The position numbers and the translations under genes were made by a program. A stretch of 64,000 nucleotides of DNA from NCBI RefSeq assembly GCF_014200675.1, contig NZ_JACHCI010000002.1, positions 62,001 through 126,000 on the forward strand, in the 5' to 3' direction. Source of the DNA: Janthinobacterium saanense. Lineage in GTDB: Bacteria; Pseudomonadota; Gammaproteobacteria; Burkholderiales; Burkholderiaceae_D. Shown piece by piece: positions 35,701-44,982 of the stretch (positions are counted from its first letter, which is position 1; each line of letters opens with the position of its first letter). The notes under the pieces were generated by a model that worked only from the letters and a program-made list of their open reading frames with translations, was not told the DNA's origin and searched no databases.

Positions 35701-35964
35701 ATGGCGAATATTCAAGCGGGAACGGATGGCATAATCAGCACAGAGCGGGTTGCACGGCGCATGAATGCGCTGGACTGGGTCGCCATGGTGCTGTTGATCA
35801 TAGGCGGCTTGAACTGGGCGCTGGTAGGCTTGTTCGATATCGATATCGTGGCCCGCATCCTGGGCGTCATGAGCACAGCCTCGCGCGGCGTGTATGTGCT
35901 GGTGGGCCTGGCGGCAATCTATTCGATTTATCTGTGCGTGAAAAAGCTGCCGGCCACGCCGTGA
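35701..35964 (+). CDS. DUF378 small membrane protein
   Basis: The 87-residue protein has a charged N-terminus and two membrane helices: NALDWVAMVLLIIGGLNWALVGLF and GVYVLVGLAAIYSIYLCV. The GGLNWALVGLF stretch is the DUF378 signature. Function unknown. AGGAGG precedes the ATG at good spacing. It is followed after 37 bp by the small charged protein gene. Confidence 0.85.
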   Translation: MANIQAGTDGIISTERVARRMNALDWVAMVLLIIGGLNWALVGLFDIDIVARILGVMSTASRGVYVLVGLAAIYSIYLCVKKLPATP

Positions 35965-36001
35965 TTTGAGCGACCGTACTATCTTGAGACAGGAGGAAGC
36001 C

Positions 36002-36358
36002 ATGCCTACAGGCGCCAGTCCCAAACGCGAGCGCGAATTCAAGCAACTGGAAAAGAGCTTCAAGCAGGAGGGACGTTATCGTGGCCGCGAAGAAGAAGTC
36101 GCGGCCCGCATCGTCAACAAGCAGCGGGCTGAACAGGGCGAAACCAAACCGGCCAAAACGGCGCGCGATACCGAAAAGGCTGGCAAGGCGCCTGAGCGCA
36201 ATCTGCCCAATCTGCCCATAGACGGCTACCAGCACCTGACGGTAGCGCAAGTGCGCAAGAAGCTCGCGGGCTTGAGCACTGCCCAGTTACGGCGGGTGCG
36301 CGATTATGAAGCGGCGCACAAGAAGCGCAAGGGCGTGCTCGAGGCGCTGGACAAGTAG
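36002..36358 (+). CDS. Small charged protein of unknown function
   Basis: The 118-residue, very basic protein opens with KREREFKQLEKSFKQEGRYRGREEEVAARIVNKQRAE and ends with YQHLTVAQVRKKLAGLSTAQLRRVRDYEAAHKKRKGVLEALDK, a helical tail seen in several small proteins sometimes named plasmid-stabilisation-like. ATG 36002 is preceded by AGGAGG. The charge pattern suggests nucleic-acid or cytoplasmic-stress association, but no function is known. It probably forms an operon with the DUF378 gene. Confidence 0.75.
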   Translation: MPTGASPKREREFKQLEKSFKQEGRYRGREEEVAARIVNKQRAEQGETKPAKTARDTEKAGKAPERNLPNLPIDGYQHLTVAQVRKKLAGLSTAQLRRVRDYEAAHKKRKGVLEALDK

Positions 36359-36445
36359 GTTTGACGTTTTTTGAATACCCTTGCGATGCCAAGAAGTTAA
36401 ACGGCCTGCACACAAAGCCATTCAACCCAACAGCGAGAGTGCCAA

Positions 36446-36469
36446 GGTCGTACCCTCAGGGTACGATCC
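36446..36469. repeat. REP-like palindrome, second copy
   Basis: GGTCGTACCC and GGGTACGATCC flank TCA, with one mismatch in the arms. The flanks (AACCCAACAGC on the left, TTTGCTGCTGGGTTGCA on the right) resemble those of the copy at 17016. It lies in the gap between the small charged protein gene and the cytochrome c gene. Confidence 0.75.
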
Positions 36470-36561
36470 TAGGGTTTGCTGCTGGGTTGCAAGGCGATGA
36501 TAAATAACTCGACCATCATAGTTTCAGCCAGTCTAAGCTTATCGGGCTTACGCGTGGCTGC

Positions 36562-36990
36562 TTATTGCGTGCGCAGGTAAGCCAGCAAGTCGGCCACTTG
36601 CTGCTGGTCGCTGATACCCCAGAAGCGCATATTGTTACCGGGGACGAAGTCGCTGGGGGCTTTCAGGAAGTTGGCCAGGTTTTGCTCGGTCCAGACGAAG
36701 TTGGCATTCTTCATGGCAGGCGAATACCTGTAATCGGTGGTCGAGCCAGCTTTGCGGCCGATCACGCCTGTCAGTGTAGGCCCAAAGCCGCCGCGCGCCG
36801 ACGGCCCGACCTGGTGGCAGGACGCGCACTTGTGAAATGCGGCCTTGCCCGCTTCAGCGTTGCCCTTCAGCGCAGGGGCCGCCGGGGCAGCGTGCGCGGT
36901 GATACAGTGCGCCGTCAGCAGCGCGGCCGCCAGTATCGAAGGCAGGCGGGGAGGGCGAGTCGGAAGGCCGTGATGGAGAAAACTTTTCAT
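36562..36990 (-). CDS. Class I cytochrome c
   Basis: The 142-residue exported protein has a signal region (about 1-34), a CASCH haem-attachment motif, GPTLTGVIGRKAGS, a candidate axial methionine in GNNMRFWGI, and a C-terminal YLRTQ helix. It is a soluble periplasmic electron carrier of the mitochondrial-like cytochrome c type. No partner oxidase is near. It is monocistronic, and no clear ribosome site precedes the ATG. Confidence 0.9.
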   Translation of the reverse strand: MKSFLHHGLPTRPPRLPSILAAALLTAHCITAHAAPAAPALKGNAEAGKAAFHKCASCHQVGPSARGGFGPTLTGVIGRKAGSTTDYRYSPAMKNANFVWTEQNLANFLKAPSDFVPGNNMRFWGISDQQQVADLLAYLRTQ

Positions 36991-37072
36991 GGTTGCAGCA
37001 GAGTAGTGCTTGAGTGACTAGCAGCTATTTTACAGGGCAGGGCAATCGCCTGCCTGTGCACGCATTGATGTC

Positions 37073-37951
37073 TTATCGTTTGGCGCCCTGTGCTCCCAGC
37101 GCAGCCATGGCCGAAGCAAACACGATGCAGGCTATCGCCAGCCACTGGATCAGGCTCAGGTGTTCGCCCAATACCAGCATGGCGGCCAGCGCGCTGATCG
37201 CGGGTGCGGCGCTGCTGAACATGCCGAACACGCCTTGCGGCAAGCGGCGCAAGGCAAAGATTTCCAGGGAATATGGCAGGGCGCTGGACAGCATGGCGAT
37301 TGCCAATCCCATCAAGGCAATCGATGGCACCAGCAAGGCGGTACCCGAATAACTCACGCCGAGCGGCACCATCAGCACGGCGGCCACCGTCATGCCCCAG
37401 GCCACCGCCTGGCCACCTTGCAAGGTCGAGGCGCGCTTGCCGAAGATGATATACAGCGCCCAGCACAGCGCTGCGCCGAGCGCATAAGCCACGCCCACAG
37501 GGTTCAGACTGCCCGCGCCACCCTGCAGCGGCAGCAGCAGATATAGTCCAAACACGGCGCAAGCCACCGCCAGCAAGTCGCGCGGCCGGCGCGACGACAG
37601 CATCGCCACCGCCAGCGGACCCGTCACCTCGATGGCCACCGCAATGCCGATCGGTATCAGCGCAAACGCCCGGTAAATCAGCAGATTCATCAGCCCCAGC
37701 ACGGAACCGTAGATCAGCAGATTGACTACATCCTTGCGCTCAAGCCGGAACCGCCACGGCCGCACGATCGCCAGCAAGATCAGCGCCGAAAATCCCACCC
37801 GGTACGCCGTAATGCCTTCCACGCCGATCACCGGAAACAGCTGCTTGGCCATCGCCGCCCCCAGGTTGACGGAAATCTGCCCTCCCAGAACGGCCAGGGA
37901 AGGGAGCAGGAAGCTGTCGGGAACGGGGGAAGTCGTGGTGGTGGAGGTCAT
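37073..37951 (-). CDS. EamA/RhtA-family amino-acid exporter
   Basis: The 292-residue protein has ten predicted helices in two EamA halves and RhtA-like motifs (QISVNLGAAMAKQLFPVIGV; LIYRAFALIPIGIAVAIEVTGPL; SSALPYSLEIFALRRLP). It should export threonine/homoserine-type compounds. It is a second amino-acid exporter in the window besides the LysE-type gene. The ribosome site is weak, so the start at 37951 is accepted mainly because the N-terminus fits. Confidence 0.85.
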   Translation of the reverse strand: MTSTTTTSPVPDSFLLPSLAVLGGQISVNLGAAMAKQLFPVIGVEGITAYRVGFSALILLAIVRPWRFRLERKDVVNLLIYGSVLGLMNLLIYRAFALIPIGIAVAIEVTGPLAVAMLSSRRPRDLLAVACAVFGLYLLLPLQGGAGSLNPVGVAYALGAALCWALYIIFGKRASTLQGGQAVAWGMTVAAVLMVPLGVSYSGTALLVPSIALMGLAIAMLSSALPYSLEIFALRRLPQGVFGMFSSAAPAISALAAMLVLGEHLSLIQWLAIACIVFASAMAALGAQGAKR

Positions 37952-38157
37952 GGGCTGCTATTTTAATACGTAAGAGCCATAGCTGCCGACTGCATGGAAG
38001 AAAGGAAGATTTGTCCCGGGAGTCGCTTTTTTCTGTTGTTATATTATCAAATGCGTTAGAGTTTCAGATGTGTCTGCTAACGGCTAGAGCCAGAGATTGC
38101 ATCAACGCAACCATGCGTGCAGTTTTCTTGTTGCTAATTGATATAGGAAAGAAATTG

Positions 38158-38373
38158 ATGAGAAATGATTTATGGTTGGGTGTCGGAGTTTTAGCATCTT
38201 TAATTTCAGGATGCACTCAATCTTCGCCAGAAAAGAGTGCAGAAGACATTGAAAAAATTGCGTTTGATTGTGGGACCACAAAACCACAAATGGAGGCATG
38301 GTTTGCAACGCACAAGACCGGTTGGGCGGAACATGTTGCAGAGGGATTAAAGTGCATCGAAGATCATCCGTAA
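38158..38373 (+). CDS. Small putative lipoprotein
   Basis: The 71-residue product opens MRNDLWLGVGVLASLISGC, with LISGC as lipobox. The mature part has two more cysteines (AFDCGTT; LKCIED). ATG 38158 follows AGGAAAG; earlier in-frame starts would spoil the signal peptide. The stretch 38000-38500 is more AT-rich than average, which hints at a recently acquired or fast-evolving gene. Function unknown. Confidence 0.6.
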   Translation: MRNDLWLGVGVLASLISGCTQSSPEKSAEDIEKIAFDCGTTKPQMEAWFATHKTGWAEHVAEGLKCIEDHP

Positions 38374-38576
38374 GCCGCGAGAGAAAATTCTCGTAGCAAT
38401 CACGCTAGCCATCAATTTCCTGTCATCGATCAATTTGCCGGGTAAAGTGAATCAATCCTGGGGCATAGGAGCGAGTCTCCTGAACGCTTCGACTATTGGC
38501 CCATCGCTGCAGTGTGGGAGTCATCCACTGTGGTGGCCCCAGAAGTATACATTGCAACAGACTAGACAAGGGAGAT

Positions 38577-39233
38577 ATGGGTACTTACGGCGCCAGACTG
38601 CTTCACGATGATATGGCGAACGATGTGCGAGATGATTTCCTGAATCTTCTTCGAAAAAGCCATTCTGCAGAAGAATCGTCGAAACTGCTTTTGTCTCTAT
38701 GGTCTGCGTCGATTGACGATAGCGACGATGCTCCCATTTTTTGGCTGGCATTAGCCGCGACACAATATGAGTACGGATGTCTGCAGGCGGAAGTGAGACA
38801 GCAGGCTGTGGCGGTGATTGATGCAGGTTCGGACCTGACGCGCTGGTCTGGAAAGTTGTTGGAACGGCGGCGCGGGATACTGGAAGAGCTGCGCACAAAG
38901 TTACTCGGCCCCCAGCTTAAATCCAGACGTCCCCGAAAGATCAAGACGTCTGAACCATCGCCCAGGCATGAAGCGGCAGCACCGGACGGCCGCGGCAAGG
39001 CGGTAGCAGTGAGTATCCCTGGTACTGATCTTATGCAGGTCTATCTGCAGCGCGAGGTCGGTGCGGCGCGCGGCGGGGGAAGCGTGTTCCTCGCTTTTTG
39101 CACTTTTGACGACGTGCAATTGAAATGGTTGCCGGGACCGGTATTGCATGTTACTTATCCTGCTGAAACTGTAGTGCAGCAGCAGCTTGGCGAGCATTTT
39201 TTCTCTGGAGAGATTATTCCTGTTGTCTATTAG
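38577..39233 (+). CDS. Hypothetical protein of the MGTYG-opening type
   Basis: The 218-residue protein opens MGTYGARLLHDDMANDVRDD and includes PIFWLALAATQYEYGCLQ, a pattern I associate with small soluble proteins sometimes put in DUF4259-like families. A Pro/Arg-rich linker (about 118-145) joins it to a C-terminal domain ending EHFFSGEIIPVVY. ATG 38577 is preceded by AAGGGAG. No toxin, immunity or enzyme motif is clear. Confidence 0.7.
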   Translation: MGTYGARLLHDDMANDVRDDFLNLLRKSHSAEESSKLLLSLWSASIDDSDDAPIFWLALAATQYEYGCLQAEVRQQAVAVIDAGSDLTRWSGKLLERRRGILEELRTKLLGPQLKSRRPRKIKTSEPSPRHEAAAPDGRGKAVAVSIPGTDLMQVYLQREVGAARGGGSVFLAFCTFDDVQLKWLPGPVLHVTYPAETVVQQQLGEHFFSGEIIPVVY

Positions 39234-39296
39234 GCCAGGGAATAAGGAAGCACATGGCGCAGCGCCTCTGATATCGTCAGCAATTGCATTGAACGC

Positions 39297-40595
39297 TTAT
39301 TGAAGGTAAGCCTTGCCATATCCACCATCCAGCTTGCCCTTGGCCCAATCGGCCATCAAGTCATAAAACCCCGGCGCGATGTTGCTGTACTTGCGCGTTC
39401 CATCGGCTGCCACGGTGTAATTGCGCATGCCGTGGTCGGTATCGGGGAAGAGATACATCGTAATATCCTGGCCCTGCTTGCGCAGCGACGACAGGCGTTC
39501 TACCGTCAGCGCCACCGGGGCTTGGCGGTCTTCGGCGGCCAGTGCCCACAGTTGCGGTACTTTGACTGTGCTCAACACTTGCAAGGGCTTGAGCGACCAG
39601 TCGATATCGTATTTGTCGAAGCGCGGTATGCCTTTGCTGCGCAGTTCATCAACCGGTATGCTCAACAGCACGCCCGTATAACCGCCCTTGATGGCCGCAA
39701 ACCAGGGTTCTTTGCCATATAGAATTTGTACCTTGGCCAGCTCGTCCAAACCATCCTTGTAGCCGCTTTTCACCACCCTGGCCGTGATGTCGGTGATGGT
39801 CTTGCCGTGGGCAATGATGTCGTCGCCATACCCCTGGTCGTGCAATTGCCTGGCTACCTGCTCCGCGTCCTGTTCCGCAATGTCGGCTACCAGGCCAAAG
39901 CCTATGCCCAGAAATTCTGCTTTGGCGCGCGTTGCTGCGAGCGGAGCGATCCAGCCACCCTGGCTGACGCCAAACAGGCCGAAACGGCCATAGCGGCCCT
40001 CGGCCAGCTTTTTGGCCGTCAACGAGGCGGCCACCAGATCGTCGGCCAGGCGGGGCAGGTTTTGCGTGTATTCACCCTCGGAAAGTCCGGTGCCGCGCTT
40101 GTCGTAGACAAACACGGATACGCCACGACCCACCATCTGGTATGGATCGCGCGCACGGTCTATCCAGCCGCTTTCTTCGGAGCCATGCGCATAAATGACC
40201 AGCGGCGTCTGTTTTCCTGTAGCGGGAGCTTCCATCAAGCGGCCTGCCAGCATCACGCCATGCGATGCGAAGCGCGTATTAATTTCTGTAATGGCAATTT
40301 TTGGCCAGATTTCCTGGCCCCGCACCCGTACTGCTCCGCTTTCGCATACGACCAGAGGGGCAGCATCTTGCGTATTGCCGATGACACCATCGCTAAAAGT
40401 GTAGCCAAAGCCTTTGCCTGCTTTCGTGATGCTGAGAAAAGTGGTCTGATCCTTGCGATAAATACCTGTCTCGCAGGCAGCCGGAACAAGTGCGTTTGTG
40501 ATGGCAGTTGCTTGCTCTGCCGCGATCGACGGGCCGACAGCCGTGAGCGCGAACACGAGGAGGGGAAGAATACGGAGGCGGGAGGAAGGTGTCAT
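39297..40595 (-). CDS. Secreted alpha/beta hydrolase
   Basis: The 432-residue product has a signal peptide ending near PSIAAEQ. The first part (about 35-110) is a small extra domain. The hydrolase core shows IYAHGSEESG, nucleophile elbow GVSQGG, acid in AAEDRQAP and histidine in DTDHGMRNY, so the triad is complete. It resembles dipeptidyl-peptidase-like or dienelactone-hydrolase-like esterases. ATG 40595 gives the best signal peptide; an earlier start at 40613 adds six residues. Confidence 0.83.
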   Translation of the reverse strand: MTPSSRLRILPLLVFALTAVGPSIAAEQATAITNALVPAACETGIYRKDQTTFLSITKAGKGFGYTFSDGVIGNTQDAAPLVVCESGAVRVRGQEIWPKIAITEINTRFASHGVMLAGRLMEAPATGKQTPLVIYAHGSEESGWIDRARDPYQMVGRGVSVFVYDKRGTGLSEGEYTQNLPRLADDLVAASLTAKKLAEGRYGRFGLFGVSQGGWIAPLAATRAKAEFLGIGFGLVADIAEQDAEQVARQLHDQGYGDDIIAHGKTITDITARVVKSGYKDGLDELAKVQILYGKEPWFAAIKGGYTGVLLSIPVDELRSKGIPRFDKYDIDWSLKPLQVLSTVKVPQLWALAAEDRQAPVALTVERLSSLRKQGQDITMYLFPDTDHGMRNYTVAADGTRKYSNIAPGFYDLMADWAKGKLDGGYGKAYLQ

Positions 40596-40780
40596 GAAGC
40601 AATAGTAGCGCAAGATGCTGTCGCTTTGTTAAGGAAATGATGAATGCGAGATGAAAGCAAGATGAAAGGGAGCTCACTGCGCTGGTCAGCGAGTGCCTTT
40701 GAGCCAGGATGGTCAATCCGGTATGATGGTTTATTCAACCAGGCGGTTATATGTTGGAGACAATATGGAGACCATAAGTA

Positions 40781-41314
40781 ATGAAAAAAATAATCAACTA
40801 TATGATGGGTGTGCTCGCCTTGAGCACCCTGTGCGCCGCCCACGCTGAATCGGATAAAACAATAGCAGCACTGGGCATGCAGCTGTTTATGGGCGTTTGC
40901 GTTCCTTCGCGCGGTGATGCTGATGTGATCGAAGCAGGCTTGAAAAACATCAAGATGGTCGAATTGACGGCGGAACGTGCCAAGCCTTTCCTGGCCGACG
41001 CAGTTGGCAAAGTCTGGTCCAGTCAGGAAACGGGTGGCCAATTTAGCGTGGCTGCAACAGCGCCGCAAACCTGTACGGTTTTTATCGACCAGACTGATCC
41101 GCAAGAATTAAAGCGCGAGTTCGAGCGCTGGCTGCCACCAGCTGGTAGTGGTTTTATCGTAAAAAAGGAAGCGGACGACAAGCAGGGCGAGGTGGAAACA
41201 GCCTCCTATGCCATTTTACGCGACGACAAGCTGGTGTTCAGCTGGGTATTGCGGACTGCGCAAAGGCCACAAGGTGGTATCGGTACAGTTTCAGTGCGGG
41301 CAGCGGCGAATTAA
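40781..41314 (+). CDS. Secreted protein of unknown function (NMCC_0638-like)
   Basis: The 177-residue product has a signal peptide ending AAHAESD, then two cysteines (MGVCVPS; QTCTVFI) likely disulfide-linked. The overall pattern resembles the NMCC_0638 family, but this is from memory. It is divergent from the secreted hydrolase (185 bp). Function unknown. Confidence 0.7.
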   Translation: MKKIINYMMGVLALSTLCAAHAESDKTIAALGMQLFMGVCVPSRGDADVIEAGLKNIKMVELTAERAKPFLADAVGKVWSSQETGGQFSVAATAPQTCTVFIDQTDPQELKREFERWLPPAGSGFIVKKEADDKQGEVETASYAILRDDKLVFSWVLRTAQRPQGGIGTVSVRAAAN

Positions 41315-41470
41315 TTGAGCATGCTAAGAGTGCAGATCTGGTGTTGTTTTTGAATGCGCAGGCTAGTCTTTAGCAATAACACCAGCATAAAAAAGTCTTC
41401 ACCATACCCGGCTTGCACGGTAAAGTCCGGCATCGGAATAACCGTGTGGCTTGAGCCACAGCACATCCTC

Positions 41471-43012
41471 ATGACTGCACCCAAACATACCCTGCGCCTG
41501 ATCCTGGGTGACCAGCTCAATCTGCAACATCGCTGGTTCAGCGACGTGGACGACGCCACGACCTATATCCTGATGGAAGTGCGGCAAGAAACGGATTATG
41601 TGCTGCACCATGCGCAAAAAATCCTGGCCATCTTTGCGGCCATGCGCGAGATGGCGCGGCAGTTGCACGCGGCTGGCCACCGGGTGCATTACATCACGAT
41701 CGATGATGTGGAGAGCGTGCGCTCGATACCGGACAATATCGAAGCGCTGATTGTCCATTATCGCGCCAGCGCGTTTGAATACCAGGCGCCCGACGAGTGG
41801 CGCCTCGATGAACAGCTGTATCAGCATGGGCGCCGCTCCGGCATACCGTGGCTGATGGTCGACAGCGATCATTTTTATACTACGCGTAATGCAGCGGCCG
41901 ATATTTTCGCCGGGCGCAAACAATGGCTGATGGAGTTTTTCTACCGCCAGATGCGCCTTGCACACGCGGTCTTGATGGCCGATGCGAAAAAGCCGGTCGG
42001 CGACCAGTGGAATTTTGACCACGATAACCGCAAGCCCTGGCGCGGCACGCCGTTTGAACCAAAAGATCCCCGCACCCTGCACGACCACACGCTGCTGTGG
42101 AACACCATCGTGGCAGCGGGCGTAAAAAGCTTTGGCGCGCCCAAGGCCGATTGTCTGCCCTGGGCTTTGAACCGCGAAGAGGCTTTGCTGCAGCTTGACG
42201 CCTTTATTGGCAATGCCTTGCCGCATTTCGGCGATTTTCAGGATGCCATGAGCAGCCAGGCCTGGCGTTTGTTTCACTCGTTATTATCGTTTGCGCTGAA
42301 TGTGAAAATGCTCAATCCACGTGAAGTCGTGGCCAGGGCGGAAGCGGCTTACCATGCGGGCCATGCGCCATTGGCCGCAGTGGAAGGCTTTATCCGGCAG
42401 ATTTTGGGCTGGCGCGAATATGTGCGCGGTGTGTACTGGGCGCATATGCCGGGCTACCAAAACAAAAACTTCTTTGGCCATACGCGTGCATTGCCGTCCT
42501 GGTTTTGGGATGGCAAAACAAAAATGCATTGCCTGTCACAAGCGATTAGCCAGTCGCTGGAACAAGCCCACGCCCATCATATCCAGCGCCTGATGGTGAT
42601 CGGTAATTTTGCCTTGCTGGCCGGCCTGGATCCGGCCGAAGTGCATCACTGGTACCTGGGCATTTATATCGATGCCTTTGAATGGGTGGAACTACCGAAT
42701 ACGGTGGGCATGAGCCAGTTTGGCGATGGCGGTTTATTGGCCACCAAGCCGTATGTCTCCAGCGCTGCTTACATCGACCGCATGAGCGATTATTGCAAGG
42801 GCTGTCATTACGATAAAAAGGCACGCATCGGTGACAAGGCTTGTCCATTTAATGCCCTGTATTGGGACTTTTTCCATCGCAATGCGCGCGTACTGGAACG
42901 CAATCCCCGTATCGGCATGGCTTATCGCCAGCTGGAGAAGATGGATGATGCAGCGATTGCGGATTTCAAACAGCAGGCGGCGAAGATGTTGGGCAACTTG
43001 AATGCCTTGTGA
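41471..43012 (+). CDS. Iron-sulfur bacterial (6-4) photolyase / cryptochrome
   Basis: The 513-residue protein belongs to the FeS-BCP/CryPro group. Four cysteines at 354, 442, 445 and 458 have exactly the spacing of the [4Fe-4S] ligands of Agrobacterium PhrB. The FAD region (QILGWREYVRGVYW; NFALLAGLDPAEVHHWYLGIYIDAFEWVE) is intact. It repairs UV (6-4) lesions with light, or acts as a photoreceptor. ATG 41471 begins the conserved HTLRLILGDQLN; the longer frame upstream has no family match. It is monocistronic. Confidence 0.92.
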   Translation: MTAPKHTLRLILGDQLNLQHRWFSDVDDATTYILMEVRQETDYVLHHAQKILAIFAAMREMARQLHAAGHRVHYITIDDVESVRSIPDNIEALIVHYRASAFEYQAPDEWRLDEQLYQHGRRSGIPWLMVDSDHFYTTRNAAADIFAGRKQWLMEFFYRQMRLAHAVLMADAKKPVGDQWNFDHDNRKPWRGTPFEPKDPRTLHDHTLLWNTIVAAGVKSFGAPKADCLPWALNREEALLQLDAFIGNALPHFGDFQDAMSSQAWRLFHSLLSFALNVKMLNPREVVARAEAAYHAGHAPLAAVEGFIRQILGWREYVRGVYWAHMPGYQNKNFFGHTRALPSWFWDGKTKMHCLSQAISQSLEQAHAHHIQRLMVIGNFALLAGLDPAEVHHWYLGIYIDAFEWVELPNTVGMSQFGDGGLLATKPYVSSAAYIDRMSDYCKGCHYDKKARIGDKACPFNALYWDFFHRNARVLERNPRIGMAYRQLEKMDDAAIADFKQQAAKMLGNLNAL

Positions 43013-43587
43013 TGAATGGCGGGGAGGGCAGCAATGCTGCCACCATCACGGCATCAGGTCTACCCGGCACCGGGTACTGCGGCGGCCTGACGCTGTGGGC
43101 CACGGCGCCGTTGCTCAGTGGTAGGGGCTGGCAGCGGCTACTGCAGTTATTTTCAGGCCGAGTTCGATCTCGTGCGCGCGCACAAAGCCATCTGGCTATT
43201 TCAGGCGCATGGTGACGATAGCGAGGCCGTGGCCGCCTATCCAGATTTTCACGACGCCAGCAATTGTTGCCCTTCCTTCCAGCGCTGTCGCTGTCCGGCA
43301 CGGTATCAAGAGGGAGAACTTGCGCTGCTGTGGCGTTTGCGCACTGGAAATGTCTTCCTTTCAGCAACGATTGCCCGTGTTGTTGCATCCAGTGTACACT
43401 CGGCAAGAGAAAGCAGGAAGACGCGCAGTGGCGTCATGCTCTTAAATGGTTTATATGGTTTAGCTCGATTCAATGGATGGCGCTCTGGCGGCTGCCGCCC
43501 CGCGTGCCTTGCCCTCAACCCGTTTGGCCCCAGGCGCGCCCGTGCAGCCCGTGCGTCCGGGACCAGGCATCTTGACCATGTCCTATC
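43013..43587. other. 575-bp stretch without a supported gene
   Basis: Several overlapping open frames exist on both strands, but none has recognisable motifs, a good ribosome site or a codon pattern like its neighbours. On the minus strand near 43140-43190 a short readable segment (DGFVRAHEIELGLKITAVAAAS) ends in a stop and may be a relic of a lost gene. The right end must hold the phcB-like operon promoter, which I could not identify. Confidence 0.45.
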
Positions 43588-44982
43588 GTGTATTCACAAT
43601 CGCAAATCGATCCAGTCGTCAGTTTTCGCACTACCCAAGGTGAGGTAATCCGCGGCACTATTTTCAATCTGCAGCGCAATTCGATGGTGATGGAGATTTA
43701 CAATCCCGAAGCCATCGTGCAGGTCAGTGAAGTGCTCAATGAATTGACGGTACGCATGGGGGCAAAAAACGCCTACATCGGCAAGGCCGTGGTGATCAGC
43801 AGCGTCAATACGGGCTTGACGGCGATTATTTCAGTCACCCTGATCGACGAGTGGCGTGCCTTGAGCGAGGTGGTGCTGGTGAAGGGCGCCGTGGCGCGCG
43901 AGGCCATGGCCTTTGTGTCGGGCTGGGGCGAGCGCTTCCGCATCCGCAGCGATTATCAGATCGTCGTCAACGAGATGCGCGCCTTTCTGTCGGAAGTGGC
44001 GCGCTGGGTCGAGCAGGTCGACCTGTCCGACGCCTGGCCCAAGGAAAATGGCCGCCTGCGCGCCGACATCTTTGATGAACTGGCGCTGCCGCTGATGGCG
44101 CAAACCCAGCATTATTTGCGCCAGCTGGAGGCGGCGGCAGCGCTGGTCGATATTGAACATGCGCCTGCCCATCGCGCTTTTGCCCAGGCGGCCTTGCACC
44201 CCTTGATCCTGCGCGCACCCTTTGTTTTTCGCACCTTCACCAAGCCGCTCGGCTATGCCGGCGACTACCAGATGGTGAATCAGTTGCTGGACGATCCGCG
44301 CCAGGGACCGAGCACCTATTTTCAGATCGTCAATGCGGCTTTCCTGCAGGCGGCCGTGGCCATCGCGCACCGCAACCGCATCGATATCCTGACCGAGTTT
44401 CTCGCCCACAAGGCGTCCCTGGCGCGTGCGGCCGGGCGCGTCTTCAAGGTGCTCAACGTGGGCTGCGGCCCGGCCATCGAGGTGCAGCGCTTTCTGGAAA
44501 GCTGTCCCGACGCGCAATGGCTGAGCTTTGAACTGGTGGACTTCAGCGTCGAAACGCTGGAATGGACGCGCGCGCGCCTGGCCGCCATCCTGCAGCGCAC
44601 GGGACGTGATGTGGAGATCCGCTATGTGCACGATTCCGTGCATAATCTGCTCAAGCGGCGGCGGGGCAACGGTGCGGCCATCGAGCCCGACAACTGCGAC
44701 GTGGTGTATTGCGCCGGCCTGTTCGACTATCTGTCCGACAAGGTCTGCACGCGTTTGCTGCAGCATTTTGCTGGCCGGGTAGGGGCGGGCGGGCGTTTGC
44801 TGGTGACGAATGTGCACGCCAATAATCCCGGCAAGTTCGGCATGGAGCATTTGCTTGAGTGGCATTTGATCTATCGCAATGAAGAGAGTTTGTCCGCCTT
44901 GCTGCCCGCGCACGCGACAGCGCACCATATCTATGTCGATGCCACGGGCGTCAATGTCTTTGCCGAGGTGAGCATTTCATGA
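43588..44982 (+). CDS. phcB: PhcB-like SAM-dependent methyltransferase
   Basis: The 464-residue protein has an N-terminal beta-barrel-like segment of about 90 residues (VSFRTTQGEVIRGTIFNLQR), possibly PilZ-like, and a C-terminal class I methyltransferase domain with motif I VLNVGCGPAIEVQRF. It matches PhcB of Ralstonia, which methylates 3-hydroxy fatty acids to make the quorum-sensing signal. The start is a GTG at 43588. The next three genes follow in the phcB-S-R-Q order, which is the strongest support. The acyl chain cannot be predicted. Confidence 0.72.
   Translation: MYSQSQIDPVVSFRTTQGEVIRGTIFNLQRNSMVMEIYNPEAIVQVSEVLNELTVRMGAKNAYIGKAVVISSVNTGLTAIISVTLIDEWRALSEVVLVKGAVAREAMAFVSGWGERFRIRSDYQIVVNEMRAFLSEVARWVEQVDLSDAWPKENGRLRADIFDELALPLMAQTQHYLRQLEAAAALVDIEHAPAHRAFAQAALHPLILRAPFVFRTFTKPLGYAGDYQMVNQLLDDPRQGPSTYFQIVNAAFLQAAVAIAHRNRIDILTEFLAHKASLARAAGRVFKVLNVGCGPAIEVQRFLESCPDAQWLSFELVDFSVETLEWTRARLAAILQRTGRDVEIRYVHDSVHNLLKRRRGNGAAIEPDNCDVVYCAGLFDYLSDKVCTRLLQHFAGRVGAGGRLLVTNVHANNPGKFGMEHLLEWHLIYRNEESLSALLPAHATAHHIYVDATGVNVFAEVSIS

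Noticed and set aside
43118..43648. 176-residue open frame overlapping the phcB-like start
   Set aside because: No ribosome site, no recognisable domain, cysteine/arginine-rich antisense-like composition, and it overlaps the better-supported gene.
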